Shown here: piece by piece, positions 42,499 through 50,907 of the stretch
How positions within the stretch are numbered: position 1 is the stretch's first letter
Layout: every line of letters begins with the position of its first letter
From: Nesterenkonia sp. LB17
GTDB lineage: Bacteria > Actinomycetota > Actinomycetes > Actinomycetales > Micrococcaceae
DNA: 64,000 nucleotides
Assembly: GCF_022565915.1 (NCBI RefSeq)
Contig: NZ_JAJOYX010000006.1
Location: forward strand, 62,001-126,000
Reading direction: 5' to 3'
Translations under genes and position numbers: made by a program
Notes under the pieces: model-generated
Told to the model about the DNA's origin: nothing
What the model saw: the letters and a program-made list of their open reading frames with translations, nothing else
Database searches by the model: none

Positions 42499-43686
42499 TC
42501 ACGCCAGTCCTTCGATGATCCGCAGCGCGCTGCCGGTGCCGTCCTCGTGCGCCATCGTGTCTGCGGCCGCGCGGACCCTAGGGCGGAAGTCTTCAGCGGC
42601 ACCCAGTGCCGCGCTCAGTCGATCTGCGGTGAGCTTGCGCTGCGGGATCGGATCGGCTGCGAGACCCTTCTCCCGCAGCCGCGCGGCCCAGAACGGCTGA
42701 TCGGCGATGAACGGAACCAGCACCGACACAGCCCCGGCCGCCGTCGCCGCATGGACGGTGCCGATGCCGCCGTGATGCACCGCGGCCGTGGCTTCCGGCA
42801 GCACTGCGGCGTGGGCCACGGCATCGGTGACCAGGATGTCGTCGTCGCGCAGCTCAGAAGGTACCTCGAGGCCGCCGAGCCCGGTCGCCAACAGCCCACG
42901 GAAACCCGCGGCGCGGATCCCGCCGATGACCTCCCGTGCCCGAGCATGTGGGTTCCCGGCCGCCATCGAGCCGAATCCGGCGTAGACGAAGTTGCCCTCG
43001 GCCATGAACTCGGCCACCTCCGGAGACACGATCTCCGGACCATCCAGCTTCCACGGCCCGGTCATGTGCACCGTGTCGTCCCAGTTGGCGGGACGGTGGA
43101 GCAGCGCGGGACTGATCGGCATCAGCGTGGAGGCGGGCGGTGTGGGGCTCCTGGTGAAGCTGCCGACCATGCGCGACACGTCCTTCAGATCCCTGCGGAA
43201 CATCGCCTCGCCTGCGCTGGCGAGACGGTAGGTGGAGCGGTTGAACCGGCCGAGATCTCGAGTGATGGTTCCAGCGGCGGGGAACGCGCTGGTGGGTGTC
43301 AACGCGGGCACTATCTCGACTCGAATGTGGGGGATCGAGAGTGCGTCCGCGACCAGCCCGGCAGAGAGGATCTTCGGGTGCGCCACGAGGACATCGGGCT
43401 CGAAGTCCAAGGCGGCCCTGGCGGACTCGATGATCACCGCCCGCATGAGCGGTTGGATGATCGAACGATAGGAGCGAAGCGCGGCGGCCGCTGAGACCCC
43501 CTGCTGGGTGATCATGGCCGTGTAGTCCACGCTCATGCTCACGACATCGAGCCCATTGAGGTCGACTCCTGAGTTATCGGGAACCACCAAACGCACCTCA
43601 TGGCCCGCGCTCACGGCGCGCCTGGTCAGCGCCGCGAACGGTTCAACGTCGCCGCGCGAGCCAGCGGCAGCCAGAAGCAGTCGCAT
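42499..43686 (-). CDS. UGT/MGT-type glycosyltransferase (GT1)
   Basis: About 395 aa GT-B fold. N-terminus MRLLLAAAGSRGDVEPFAALTRRAVSAGHEVRLVVP. The nucleotide-sugar site is DAVAHAAVLPEATAAVHHGGIGTVHAATAAGAVSVLVPFIADQPFWAARL, the HxGG signature of macrolide/sterol glycosyltransferases. The ATG at 43686 is chosen because GAGGG is well placed; a GTG at 43695 is also possible. The acceptor is unknown; a lipid, sterol-like or secondary metabolite are all possible. Confidence 0.85.
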   Translation of the reverse strand: MRLLLAAAGSRGDVEPFAALTRRAVSAGHEVRLVVPDNSGVDLNGLDVVSMSVDYTAMITQQGVSAAAALRSYRSIIQPLMRAVIIESARAALDFEPDVLVAHPKILSAGLVADALSIPHIRVEIVPALTPTSAFPAAGTITRDLGRFNRSTYRLASAGEAMFRRDLKDVSRMVGSFTRSPTPPASTLMPISPALLHRPANWDDTVHMTGPWKLDGPEIVSPEVAEFMAEGNFVYAGFGSMAAGNPHARAREVIGGIRAAGFRGLLATGLGGLEVPSELRDDDILVTDAVAHAAVLPEATAAVHHGGIGTVHAATAAGAVSVLVPFIADQPFWAARLREKGLAADPIPQRKLTADRLSAALGAAEDFRPRVRAAADTMAHEDGTGSALRIIEGLA

Positions 43687-43716
43687 CGCATCCACCCACC
43701 CTCTGGTCTGGCCGAT

Positions 43717-44475
43717 CTAGCCCAGCCGCTGACCCCGCTGCGGCGGAGCAAAGACCGTGGTCACCGCCGGGGCGTAGAGCACCGAATCGGGTGCCCGCGT
43801 GCTGAGCCCGGGGAAGCCCGCCGCGGCCAGCAGCCCGTCCTCGAGGTGGACCAGCTCCGCGTGCTGCAACGGCCACGGCTCATGGCTGTTCCTGCAATAG
43901 ATGGTGCGCCCCAGATGCCGCTCATGGAAGCCCCAGCGGGCGGTCAGAAATTCCGCCACCGGGTCCTGAGCCAGCTCAGCGTCGGCCGCGGGGTCAGGAA
44001 TCGGACGAACCCGCAGCGTGGAGGCGGCGTCGCGCTGGCCATGCCGGCGCGTCGTGTACTCGACCTCGCCGTCGGAGGCCTGGATCTTCATCGACGCCCA
44101 CTGATACCGCAGCCCGAACGCCGCCCGCGCGACCAGCACCGGGATCAGGTGGGAGGCTTCCAGGCTGCGGAAGACCACTCCGCGGCGGCCGTGCTCGTCG
44201 ATGGAGTAGAGCCGCACATTGACCTCCGGAAAGTCACCGAGCCACGGAATGCTCGGCCCGCCGAAGAAGGAGCTCTTCGACATCTGGAACCCGATGAGCC
44301 CCACCCAGGAGCTGCCGTCCAGCACGTCCGGGGAACAGCCTTCAGGCATATACGGCGCGACGGCGCCGGGGTCGACCCGCCAATGCACGAAGGACACCTC
44401 GCTCCACCGCTGCCTCAGCACGGCGGGGCCGCCCAGCGGTGGAGCCTCTCGAGAGAGTGCGTTGAAAGCCATCAT
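43717..44475 (-). CDS. DUF2071 (YqjF-like) family protein
   Basis: 252 aa. The typical opening is RQRWSEVSFVHWRVDPGAVAPYMPEG, then WVGLIGFQM, FPEVNVRLYSIDEHGRRGVVFRSLEA and FGLRYQWA. The family adopts an acetoacetate-decarboxylase-like fold and is mostly uncharacterised. First of three leftward genes, 30 bases before the glycosyltransferase. Confidence 0.88.
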   Translation of the reverse strand: MMAFNALSREAPPLGGPAVLRQRWSEVSFVHWRVDPGAVAPYMPEGCSPDVLDGSSWVGLIGFQMSKSSFFGGPSIPWLGDFPEVNVRLYSIDEHGRRGVVFRSLEASHLIPVLVARAAFGLRYQWASMKIQASDGEVEYTTRRHGQRDAASTLRVRPIPDPAADAELAQDPVAEFLTARWGFHERHLGRTIYCRNSHEPWPLQHAELVHLEDGLLAAAGFPGLSTRAPDSVLYAPAVTTVFAPPQRGQRLG

Positions 44476-44683
44476 GAAACCTCATCATCGGCGCAGGGAG
44501 GTCGATGCTCGAAAGAGCAGCGGCAGTTCATCAGCATCTTATCCAGCGTGGATCTGCTCAGGGCACGGTGCCGCGCGTCCGGGACTCATACGGCGTAGAT
44601 TTGTCCAGTAGTGCAGGAGTGAAATGTGCTGACTTCTCAAGACGGGCGGCGAGGGCTGCGATCAAGTAAGGGCCGGGGCCGAT

Positions 44684-45499
44684 ATGAGCATCAACGACGA
44701 GAATCTCGACGAGCGCGCAGCGCCGAACACCGCGCCGGTCACCGTGTCGGTGGTCATCCCGGTCAAGGACGACAGCGCAGAACTGACCGTCTGCCTCGCG
44801 GCGCTGGCGGCACAGACCCGGACCGCGGACGAGATCATCGTGGTCGACAACGCCTCTGTCGATGACTCCGCCGCGGCCGCCCGCGCTGCCGGCGCGACGG
44901 TGCTGAGCTGCCTGCAGCCGGGGATCCCCGCCGCGAGCGCCACCGGCTACGACGCCGCCACTTCTGACCTGATCCTCCGGCTCGATGCTGACTGTGTGCC
45001 GGAACCGCGATGGATCCAGGATGTGGTCTCCGCCTTCGAGCAGCAGCCCCACGTCGCCGCCTTGACCGGTCCTGCCAAGTTCATCGACGGACCGGTGCTG
45101 CTGCGGCGTCCACTGGTGCATGCCTATCTCTTCGCCTACAGAAACTTCTCCCGGCCCGCGCTGGGGCATCGGCCGCTGTTCGGCTCCAACATGGCCATGC
45201 GGCGCGAAGCGTGGGAGCAGGTACGGCTCTCCGTGCACCGCGACGACCCCGAGATCCACGACGATCTGGACCTGGCCTTCCACCTCGGAGAGCGTCATCG
45301 TCTCGGCGCGATGGGCGGAGAGCCGATGGGCATCTCGATGCGCCCCTTCAGGGACGCCAGAGCCTTCCAGCGCCGGATCAAGCGCGGATTCCGGTCCGTG
45401 ACGGTGCATTGGCCACACGACTTCCCGCCCTTCCGATGGCGCCGGGCGTCTCTGCGCAGACGCGGTCATGCTTCGGAATCGGGACGCGCACGCACATGA
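44684..45499 (+). CDS. Glycosyltransferase family 2
   Basis: 271 aa GT-A fold. VSVVIPVKDDSAELTVCLAALAAQTRTADEIIVVDNASVDDS at the N-terminus, the metal-binding DxD in LRLDADCVPEPRW, then RPLFGSNMAMRREAW and EIHDDLDLAFHLG. There are no membrane helices, so it acts in the cytosol. The acceptor is unknown. Its stop overlaps the ATG of the next gene (ATGA), indicating an operon. Confidence 0.88.
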   Translation: MSINDENLDERAAPNTAPVTVSVVIPVKDDSAELTVCLAALAAQTRTADEIIVVDNASVDDSAAAARAAGATVLSCLQPGIPAASATGYDAATSDLILRLDADCVPEPRWIQDVVSAFEQQPHVAALTGPAKFIDGPVLLRRPLVHAYLFAYRNFSRPALGHRPLFGSNMAMRREAWEQVRLSVHRDDPEIHDDLDLAFHLGERHRLGAMGGEPMGISMRPFRDARAFQRRIKRGFRSVTVHWPHDFPPFRWRRASLRRRGHASESGRART

Positions 45500-46434
45500 G
45501 TGCGCCTGACGCGCACGCGGATCCCCGCCCGACGGCCGTCCATCCAGCCGTCGCCCCTGACGCTGCCCTGATCGGGCCCATGCCGGCCCCAAGGCTCCAC
45601 GTCATGAGCTGGAACATCCGGCGGCGCACCTTCGCCTTCCATCCGCGCCGAGCCGATCGATGGGAGCGCCGGGCCCCCGGACTGCGCAGCCTGCTGCAGA
45701 CCGAACGTCCGACTCTGCTCGGCGTCCAGGAAGCCCTCGCCGATCAGGTGAGGTTCGTCGCCGACGCGCTGGGCGGCTCCTACCGATCCGTCGGGCACGG
45801 GCGGGGGCCTCAAGGGGGAGGGGAGGCCTCGCCGCTCTACTACGACACAGACCGCCTCGAACTCCTGGACTGGGAGCAGAGCGCCCTCTCGGACACCCCG
45901 CACCACCCGGGTTCCCGAACCTGGGGAAATCTCATCCCGCGCAGCCTGGTCTCGGCGAGATTCCGGGACCGTGCCACATCCACGGCCTTCCTCGCGATGA
46001 ACACCCACCTCGACCACCTCTCCCACCGCTCCCGGCTTCGTGCCGCGCAGAGCATCCGGCACCGGGTGACCACCAGTACGCTGCCGGTGGTGCTCACGGC
46101 GGATATGAACGCTCAGCCCAGCAGCGCACCGATTGCGGAGCTTCTCCGCGGCGAGGCGCTCGCCGACACCTGGGCCGCGGCTGCGCAACGCGACAGCGAG
46201 GAATGGGGGACCTTCGCCAACTATCGTGAACCGCGCCTCGACCGCCGCAGGATCGACTGGATCATGGCCTCACCGGAGTTGGGCGTGGCCCGCGCGGCGA
46301 TCAATCCGGTGCGCCATCGCAGCGGGTGGGCCTCGGATCACCTGCCGGTCCAGGCGGTGCTGCACCTTCCCCGCCCCGGCAGACATCACCATCACGGTGA
46401 TTCTGCTGATCGCGGCCTGGAGCAACGTCATTGA
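45496..46434 (+). CDS. Endonuclease/exonuclease/phosphatase family protein
   Basis: 312 aa EEP-fold metal-dependent phosphodiesterase or phosphatase. Motifs in order: HVMSWNIRR, TLLGVQEAL, NTHLDHLS, VVLTADMNAQPSS, RRIDWIMAS and the terminal SDHLPVQAVLHL. No signal peptide. The natural domain ends at about residue 291. The last 20 residues (PGRHHHHGDSADRGLEQRH) read out of frame through the remnant of another gene, so the C-terminus has probably been altered by a deletion. Confidence 0.85.
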   Translation: MSAPDAHADPRPTAVHPAVAPDAALIGPMPAPRLHVMSWNIRRRTFAFHPRRADRWERRAPGLRSLLQTERPTLLGVQEALADQVRFVADALGGSYRSVGHGRGPQGGGEASPLYYDTDRLELLDWEQSALSDTPHHPGSRTWGNLIPRSLVSARFRDRATSTAFLAMNTHLDHLSHRSRLRAAQSIRHRVTTSTLPVVLTADMNAQPSSAPIAELLRGEALADTWAAAAQRDSEEWGTFANYREPRLDRRRIDWIMASPELGVARAAINPVRHRSGWASDHLPVQAVLHLPRPGRHHHHGDSADRGLEQRH

Positions 46435-46540
46435 CCTCTACACGCGCATCCCGAACTGGGATCTGCTGGTGCACTTCCTCTGCACACGTGTCCTGGCCGT
46501 TCCTCCTGTCGAACCGACGCGTGTCAGACGTTCGGCCTAG
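46388..46540 (+). pseudogene. Remnant of a membrane-protein gene
   Basis: In a frame different from the nuclease gene, ITITVILLIAAWSNVIDLYTRIPNWDLLVHFLC is open up to a stop at 46540. It looks like two membrane segments of a DUF2238-type inner-membrane protein. There is no start, and the downstream part is lost. It overlaps the end of the nuclease gene. Confidence 0.5.
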
Positions 46541-46570
46541 ACTGACCACCACGCGACGGGATGGGGACTC

Positions 46571-47827
46571 ATGGACACCGACGTCATAGTCATCGGCGCA
46601 GGACTCGCCGGGCTGCAGTGCGCCCGCCGCCTGCAGCGCAACGGACACCGGGTCACAGTGCTCGAAGCCGGGGACGCCGTCGGAGGACGGGTGCGCACCG
46701 ACCTGATCGAGGGCTTTCGCTGCGACCGCGGGTTCCAGGTGCTGAACCCGGCCTACCCTGCCGTGCAGGATTGGATCGACATCGGTTCGCTCGGCCTTCA
46801 AGCATTCGGGGTCGGCGCCGTGATCCGCACCTCCACGACCACCACCACGCTGGCCCATCCGCTGCGGCACCCGCAGCATGCCCTGTCCACGCTGCGGAGC
46901 AAGCACACCCCGCCCTCAGACCTGCTCGCCTTCGCCCGCTGGATCGCCCCGACCCTGCGACAGTCCGCCACCGGGCCACGTCCCGCGCAGGATCAGACGC
47001 TGCACGACTCCTTCGAGGAGGCCGGCCTCACCGGACGGCTGCGACGGGACGTGCTCGACACCTTCCTGGCCGGCGTCCTCGCCGACAGCACCGGGGAGAG
47101 CTCGGCGAACTATGTTCGCCTGCTGGTCCGCTACTTCGCCCTCGGCGCCCCCGGGCTGCCCCGCGGAGGGATGCAGGCGCTCCCCGAACAGATGGAGACC
47201 TGGCTTCACGAACCGGTGCGGCTGAACACGTCCGCCCGGGACCTGCGGCACAGCGGCGACGGCGTCCAGGTCAGCACCGACGCCGGGCCGCTGCGCGCCC
47301 GGGCCGCCGTCGTCGCCGTCGGACCGCAGGACATCCACGAGCTCACCGGCCAGCCGGCGCTGCCCACCCATGGTCTGACCACCTGGTGGTTCCGCGCCCC
47401 GGAGCTGCCCCAGCCCGGACCCTTCCTGATGCTCGACGCCAGCCGGCGCGGCGGAGGCCCCGCCGGTCCGATCTGGAACACCGCTGTGGTCTCGCAGGCC
47501 GCTCCTTCCTACGCCCCGGAGGGTCAGCACCTGATCCAGGCGACCACGCTGCTGGACCGTCCCGACGGCCTCGCCGAGGAGGCCGCCGTGCGCCGGGATC
47601 TGGAGCGGCTATACCAGGGATCCACCGCAGACTGGGAGCTGCTCACCCATCACCTCGTGGAGCACACGCTCCCGGTCCAACACCCGCCCCTGCTTCAGGC
47701 CCGTCCCCAGCAGCTGGGGGATCGCGTGCTCATCGCCGGTGATCACCGCGACCATGGCTCGATCCAGGGGGCGCTGGTCTCCGGCGACCAGGCCGCGCAG
47801 TCGCTGACCAGACTGCTCGCCGGCTGA
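46571..47827 (+). CDS. NAD(P)/FAD-dependent amine-oxidase-like oxidoreductase
   Basis: 418 aa. The FAD fold is DVIVIGAGLAGLQCARRLQRNGHRVTVLEAGDAVGGRVRTD. The protoporphyrinogen-oxidase/phytoene-desaturase-like LLRYFALGAPGLPRGGMQALPEQM is in the middle, and the C-terminal FAD motif is VLIAGDHRDHGSIQGALVSGDQAA. The substrate is unknown. The photolyase gene follows after 4 bases, so the two are almost certainly co-transcribed. In several bacteria such oxidoreductases accompany FeS-BCP-type photolyases. Confidence 0.85.
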   Translation: MDTDVIVIGAGLAGLQCARRLQRNGHRVTVLEAGDAVGGRVRTDLIEGFRCDRGFQVLNPAYPAVQDWIDIGSLGLQAFGVGAVIRTSTTTTTLAHPLRHPQHALSTLRSKHTPPSDLLAFARWIAPTLRQSATGPRPAQDQTLHDSFEEAGLTGRLRRDVLDTFLAGVLADSTGESSANYVRLLVRYFALGAPGLPRGGMQALPEQMETWLHEPVRLNTSARDLRHSGDGVQVSTDAGPLRARAAVVAVGPQDIHELTGQPALPTHGLTTWWFRAPELPQPGPFLMLDASRRGGGPAGPIWNTAVVSQAAPSYAPEGQHLIQATTLLDRPDGLAEEAAVRRDLERLYQGSTADWELLTHHLVEHTLPVQHPPLLQARPQQLGDRVLIAGDHRDHGSIQGALVSGDQAAQSLTRLLAG

Positions 47828-47831
47828 GCCC

Positions 47832-49493
47832 ATGACGAGTCCTCCCGTGCTTCGTCTGGTGCTGCCCCACCAGCTCTTCAAGGAGCACCTCGACGTCGAC
47901 CCTGACACGGTGTTCGTGCTGATCGAACATGACCTGCTGTTCCGGCAGTACTCCTTCCACGCTCAGAAGCTGGTCCTGCACCGCGCCTCGATGGACCAGT
48001 TCGCGCGGCGCCTGCGGGCCCGCGGTCACCAGGTGTCGGTGCTGCGCAGCCAGGCCGACCGCAGCTCCCACGCACAGCTGGTGGAGCTGATCCAGAAACT
48101 GGCCCCGGCACGGGTGACCGTCTACGACGTGGTCGATGACTGGCTGGAGCAGGATCTGCGCGCCGCGCTCGATGAGGGCGGATGCTGGCTGCGTGAGCAG
48201 GATGTGCTGGAGACGCCGAACTTCCTGACCAGCCGCGCGCAGGTCGATGACTGGTTCGGGTCCCACGGTGCCCGGATGCACGAGTTCTACGTCTGGCAGC
48301 GCCGCCGGTTCAAGCTCCTGCTCGACGCCGACGGGGAACCTGTCGGTGGGAAATGGTCCTTCGATGCGGAGAACCGCAAGAAGCTGCCGCGCGGGTACAC
48401 GCCGCCCACGGTGGGGCGCTTCGCGAGTCATCCGATCCTGCAGCGGGACGGAATGTTCGATCTCGACGCGCTGAGGCGCGATGATGACAGCGGCAAAAGT
48501 TCTGAAAGTACTGAACGTACAGTCAGTGCCGAAACAGTCCAAGGGTCTGGCACTTCAGCCGATGACGACGGCGCGGCCGACGACGTCCAGCGGGCCATCG
48601 CCTGGGTGCGCGACGAGTTCCCCGACGCCCCGGGGGATCCCGCGCTGTTCGCCTGGCCCGTCAGCGCGGAGGAGGCGCGCGAGCATCTCCGCGAGTTCGT
48701 CCGGGAGCGTCTGAACGACTTCGGCCCCTATGAGGATGCGATCTCAGCGGAGCACCCATTCATCGCTCATGGGCTGCTGACCCCGGCGCTGAACATCGGA
48801 CTGTTGGATCCCCGTGAGGTGGTGCAGACGGTTCTCGAGGCTGCCGACGAGTCCACCCCGCTGGCCTCCGTGGAGGGATTCATCCGTCAGGTCATCGGCT
48901 GGCGGGAGTACATGCGCGCCACCTATCGCACCCGGGGGCGTCAGCTGCGCAGCGCCAATCGGCTGGAGCACCACAACACATTGGGAACGGGCTGGTGGGA
49001 TGCCAGCACCGGCCTGGCCCCGGTGGACCTGGTGATCTCCCGCGTCCTGGCGACCGGGTATGCCCACCACATCGAACGCCTGATGGTGCTGGGCAATGCC
49101 ATGTCGCTGCTGCGGATCCACCCGGACGCGGTCTACGAGTGGTTCATGGAGCTCTTCATCGACGCCTACGACTGGGTGATGGTGCCCAACGTCTATGCCA
49201 TGAGCCAGTTCGCGGCGGGAGAGGCGATCACCACCAAGCCCTATGTCTCTGGCAGCAACTACCTGCGCAAGATGTCGGACCTGCCCAAGGGGGACTGGGC
49301 ACAGGAGTGGGACGGGCTCTACTGGACGTTCATCAGGGACCATCGCGAGATCTTCGAAGCTAACCCGCGCGCCCGCATGGTGGTCTCGCTGCTGGACAAG
49401 ATGGACCAGGAGAAGCGACGCGCCCATCACGAGCGTGCTCAGCACCTGCTGGAACCCGGGCAGCCCAGCAGGCTGCTCCAACAGCCAGGGTGA
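47832..49493 (+). CDS. FeS-BCP/CryPro-type photolyase-cryptochrome protein lacking the cluster cysteines
   Basis: 553 aa. The N-terminal antenna domain starts LRLVLPHQLFKEHLDVDPDTVFVLIEHDLLFRQYSFHAQKL, as in prokaryotic (6-4) photolyases. The FAD-binding C-terminal part has ISAEHPFIAHGLLTPALNIGLL, FIRQVIGWREYMRATY, HHIERLMVLGNAMSLLRIHPDAVYEWFMELFIDAYDWVMVPNVYAMSQFA and TKPYVSGSNYLRKMSD. Classic members bind [4Fe-4S] through four cysteines. Here only one cysteine exists in the whole protein, outside that region. An acidic, Ser/Thr-rich insert of about 40 residues lies at about 217-255. It is probably a light-driven DNA repair enzyme or sensor. Confidence 0.88.
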   Translation: MTSPPVLRLVLPHQLFKEHLDVDPDTVFVLIEHDLLFRQYSFHAQKLVLHRASMDQFARRLRARGHQVSVLRSQADRSSHAQLVELIQKLAPARVTVYDVVDDWLEQDLRAALDEGGCWLREQDVLETPNFLTSRAQVDDWFGSHGARMHEFYVWQRRRFKLLLDADGEPVGGKWSFDAENRKKLPRGYTPPTVGRFASHPILQRDGMFDLDALRRDDDSGKSSESTERTVSAETVQGSGTSADDDGAADDVQRAIAWVRDEFPDAPGDPALFAWPVSAEEAREHLREFVRERLNDFGPYEDAISAEHPFIAHGLLTPALNIGLLDPREVVQTVLEAADESTPLASVEGFIRQVIGWREYMRATYRTRGRQLRSANRLEHHNTLGTGWWDASTGLAPVDLVISRVLATGYAHHIERLMVLGNAMSLLRIHPDAVYEWFMELFIDAYDWVMVPNVYAMSQFAAGEAITTKPYVSGSNYLRKMSDLPKGDWAQEWDGLYWTFIRDHREIFEANPRARMVVSLLDKMDQEKRRAHHERAQHLLEPGQPSRLLQQPG

Positions 49494-49500
49494 TGCCGAT

Positions 49501-50154
49501 TCAGCTGCCGTCTGGAGCGGCCCCGCCGCGCTGCGTCCCTTCACGCTTCAGGGCTGCACTCCAGCTGCCGTAGGTGTTGCGGATGCTCGGGCCAGAGGGA
49601 AGATCGGTGCGCCCACGCTGCTGCTGGGCCTTCCGCCAGTCCACGTAGCTCTGATAGCTGGTGGTGAAACCCTCCCTGGCTCCTTGGCCGGTGAAGTCCC
49701 GCAGCGCCGCGCCGAACTGAGCTGGAGTGAACCGGGCCGTGCCGAAACCGGAGGGCCGCGCTCGGCTCGAAGGGGCCAGCCCGACATTTTTCAGCGCCGC
49801 GCTCCAGGACCCATCGGCACGCTTGAGGATCGTGCTCGCGCCGATGGGCCAGACGTTCCGGCCCCTGTTCGGCGCTGCCGACTGGGCGGCGAGGAGATGA
49901 CTGCGCAGCTCCTCGTACTTCTTCGCCGAAAGGCTCAGCGACGGGTCGCCGGCCACTGCGTCGCGACCTGCCCGCACGGCGTCGAGCACCTCATTGACGC
50001 TGTCCCCCGCACCCTGGTCCTGCAACATGCGAGTGACGGTGTCACGCAGATCATCGGCGAGTGCGGGGGACTGGCTGCTCGGAATGCGCCCCACCCCGAT
50101 CGCATAGAACAGGCTGGCCGTGATGGCGCTCTGGCTCACTGGTGATGCGGCCAT
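49501..50154 (-). CDS. Uncharacterised protein with two GSWSAALK repeats
   Basis: 217 aa from the ATG at 50154. Two C-terminal units end with the same motif: ASTILKRADGSWSAALKNVGL and PSIRNTYGSWSAALKREG. They resemble the short helix-turn-helix repeats found on homing-endonuclease-associated and other DNA-binding proteins. The N-terminal half is helical (ALADDLRDTVTRMLQDQG, KKYEELRSHLLAAQ). No nuclease motif is seen. It converges on the photolyase gene with 7 bases between stops. Function unknown. Confidence 0.55.
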   Translation of the reverse strand: MAASPVSQSAITASLFYAIGVGRIPSSQSPALADDLRDTVTRMLQDQGAGDSVNEVLDAVRAGRDAVAGDPSLSLSAKKYEELRSHLLAAQSAAPNRGRNVWPIGASTILKRADGSWSAALKNVGLAPSSRARPSGFGTARFTPAQFGAALRDFTGQGAREGFTTSYQSYVDWRKAQQQRGRTDLPSGPSIRNTYGSWSAALKREGTQRGGAAPDGS

Positions 50155-50248
50155 ACGGTTCACCCTCCACGTTGCTGTTGATCTGCGGACTCCGGACGCT
50201 GCGGGATCGGGCGCAGCTGCCATGCGCGGAGTCTATAGGCTGGCCCGA

Positions 50249-50369
50249 TGGTCGAATCAGAGGCGCTCAGCTGGGGCTGCTCGGGTCGGGCGCGGTGCTG
50301 CTGATCATGCAGATCCTCAGCATCGTGCTGGTGCTGGTGTCATTGGGCCCCGTGAACCTGCTGCTGTGA
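50249..50369 (+). other. Possible small membrane peptide, start unclear
   Basis: A frame reading AQLGLLGSGAVLLIMQILSIVLVLVSLGPVNLLL-stop encodes one strong membrane segment. The only nearby ATG (50248), behind a TATAGG box, is in another frame and stops after 18 codons. Either it starts at an internal GTG/ATG, or a one-base frameshift has broken it. Confidence 0.3.
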
Positions 50370-50414
50370 AGCGAATCGGTGCTGCACCCCTGAACACGCC
50401 CTGGAAGGTTCACT

Positions 50415-50443
50415 TTGTGGACCCCCTGAGCGCCCGGTAGGTT
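50415..50443 (+). promoter_or_regulatory. Leaderless promoter (TTGTGG-N17-TAGGTT)
   Basis: TTGTGG (50415-50420) and TAGGTT (50438-50443) are exactly 17 bases apart. The ATG at 50450 follows 6 bases later with no Shine-Dalgarno. Confidence 0.55.
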
Positions 50444-50449
50444 GCGAGA

Positions 50450-50668
50450 ATGCATCTTTCCCGTCGCACTTTGATAACAGCCGCCGCCGCTGGGGCCACC
50501 GCCGCCGGAGTCACGGTCGCCTCGGCACTGCCCGCCTCGGCGGCTCCGGGACGGTTCCGCACTCGGCCGCGCCCGCGCATGCGGCGCCAGCCCACCGACT
50601 ATGACCGCACGCGGAAGCGGCAGAACCCTTCGAACAACCTCGGCTGCCCGCTGGGGAGGGGATTCTGA
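50450..50668 (+). CDS. Small Tat-signal protein, possibly the broken 5' part of a longer gene
   Basis: 72 aa. A twin-arginine signal SRRTLITAAAAGATAAGVTVASALPASAAP (R5-R6, cleavage after ASA at about 32) is followed by a short basic mature part (RFRTRPRPRMRRQ). The frame stops just after a G-rich run (GGGGAGGGG at 50653-50661). The -1 frame then continues open for 80 codons to 50904. A frameshift here would join the two into a 153-residue Tat-exported protein. Confidence 0.5.
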   Translation: MHLSRRTLITAAAAGATAAGVTVASALPASAAPGRFRTRPRPRMRRQPTDYDRTRKRQNPSNNLGCPLGRGF

Positions 50669-50904
50669 TCGCCTCCCCGCAGGTCGGCTCCAGGAGCGCT
50701 CTGGGAAGCACTGACACCGCGGACCGCTGCTGGGCCTGGGTCGGGGAAAGCAGCGGCGAGTCTGTGACGATCCTCGGCGAATGGTTCTCCGCCAGCGCCC
50801 GCACCACCGAACAGCTTCCGGCCCTGCTCGCCGGAGCGCAGCTCGAGCTCTCCGCGCAGGACGCGGACACGCTCACCGCCGTCTCACACGATATGGAGAA
50901 CTGA
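50662..50904 (+). pseudogene. Open frame continuing the Tat-signal protein in the -1 frame
   Basis: 80 codons reading ILIASPQVGSRSALGS, WAWVGESSGESVTILGEWFSA, LPALLAGAQLELSAQDADTLTAVSHDMEN-stop. There is no normal start until an internal GTG at 50764. It is probably the 3' part of the gene at 50450 after a one-base indel. The amidase gene begins 3 bases after its stop. Confidence 0.4.
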
Positions 50905-50907
50905 CCC

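Noticed and set aside
50249-50369. The small membrane peptide as a phage holin
   Set aside because: It has only one segment, no clear start codon in frame, and hydrophobicity alone does not support a holin call. It is left as an uncertain feature.
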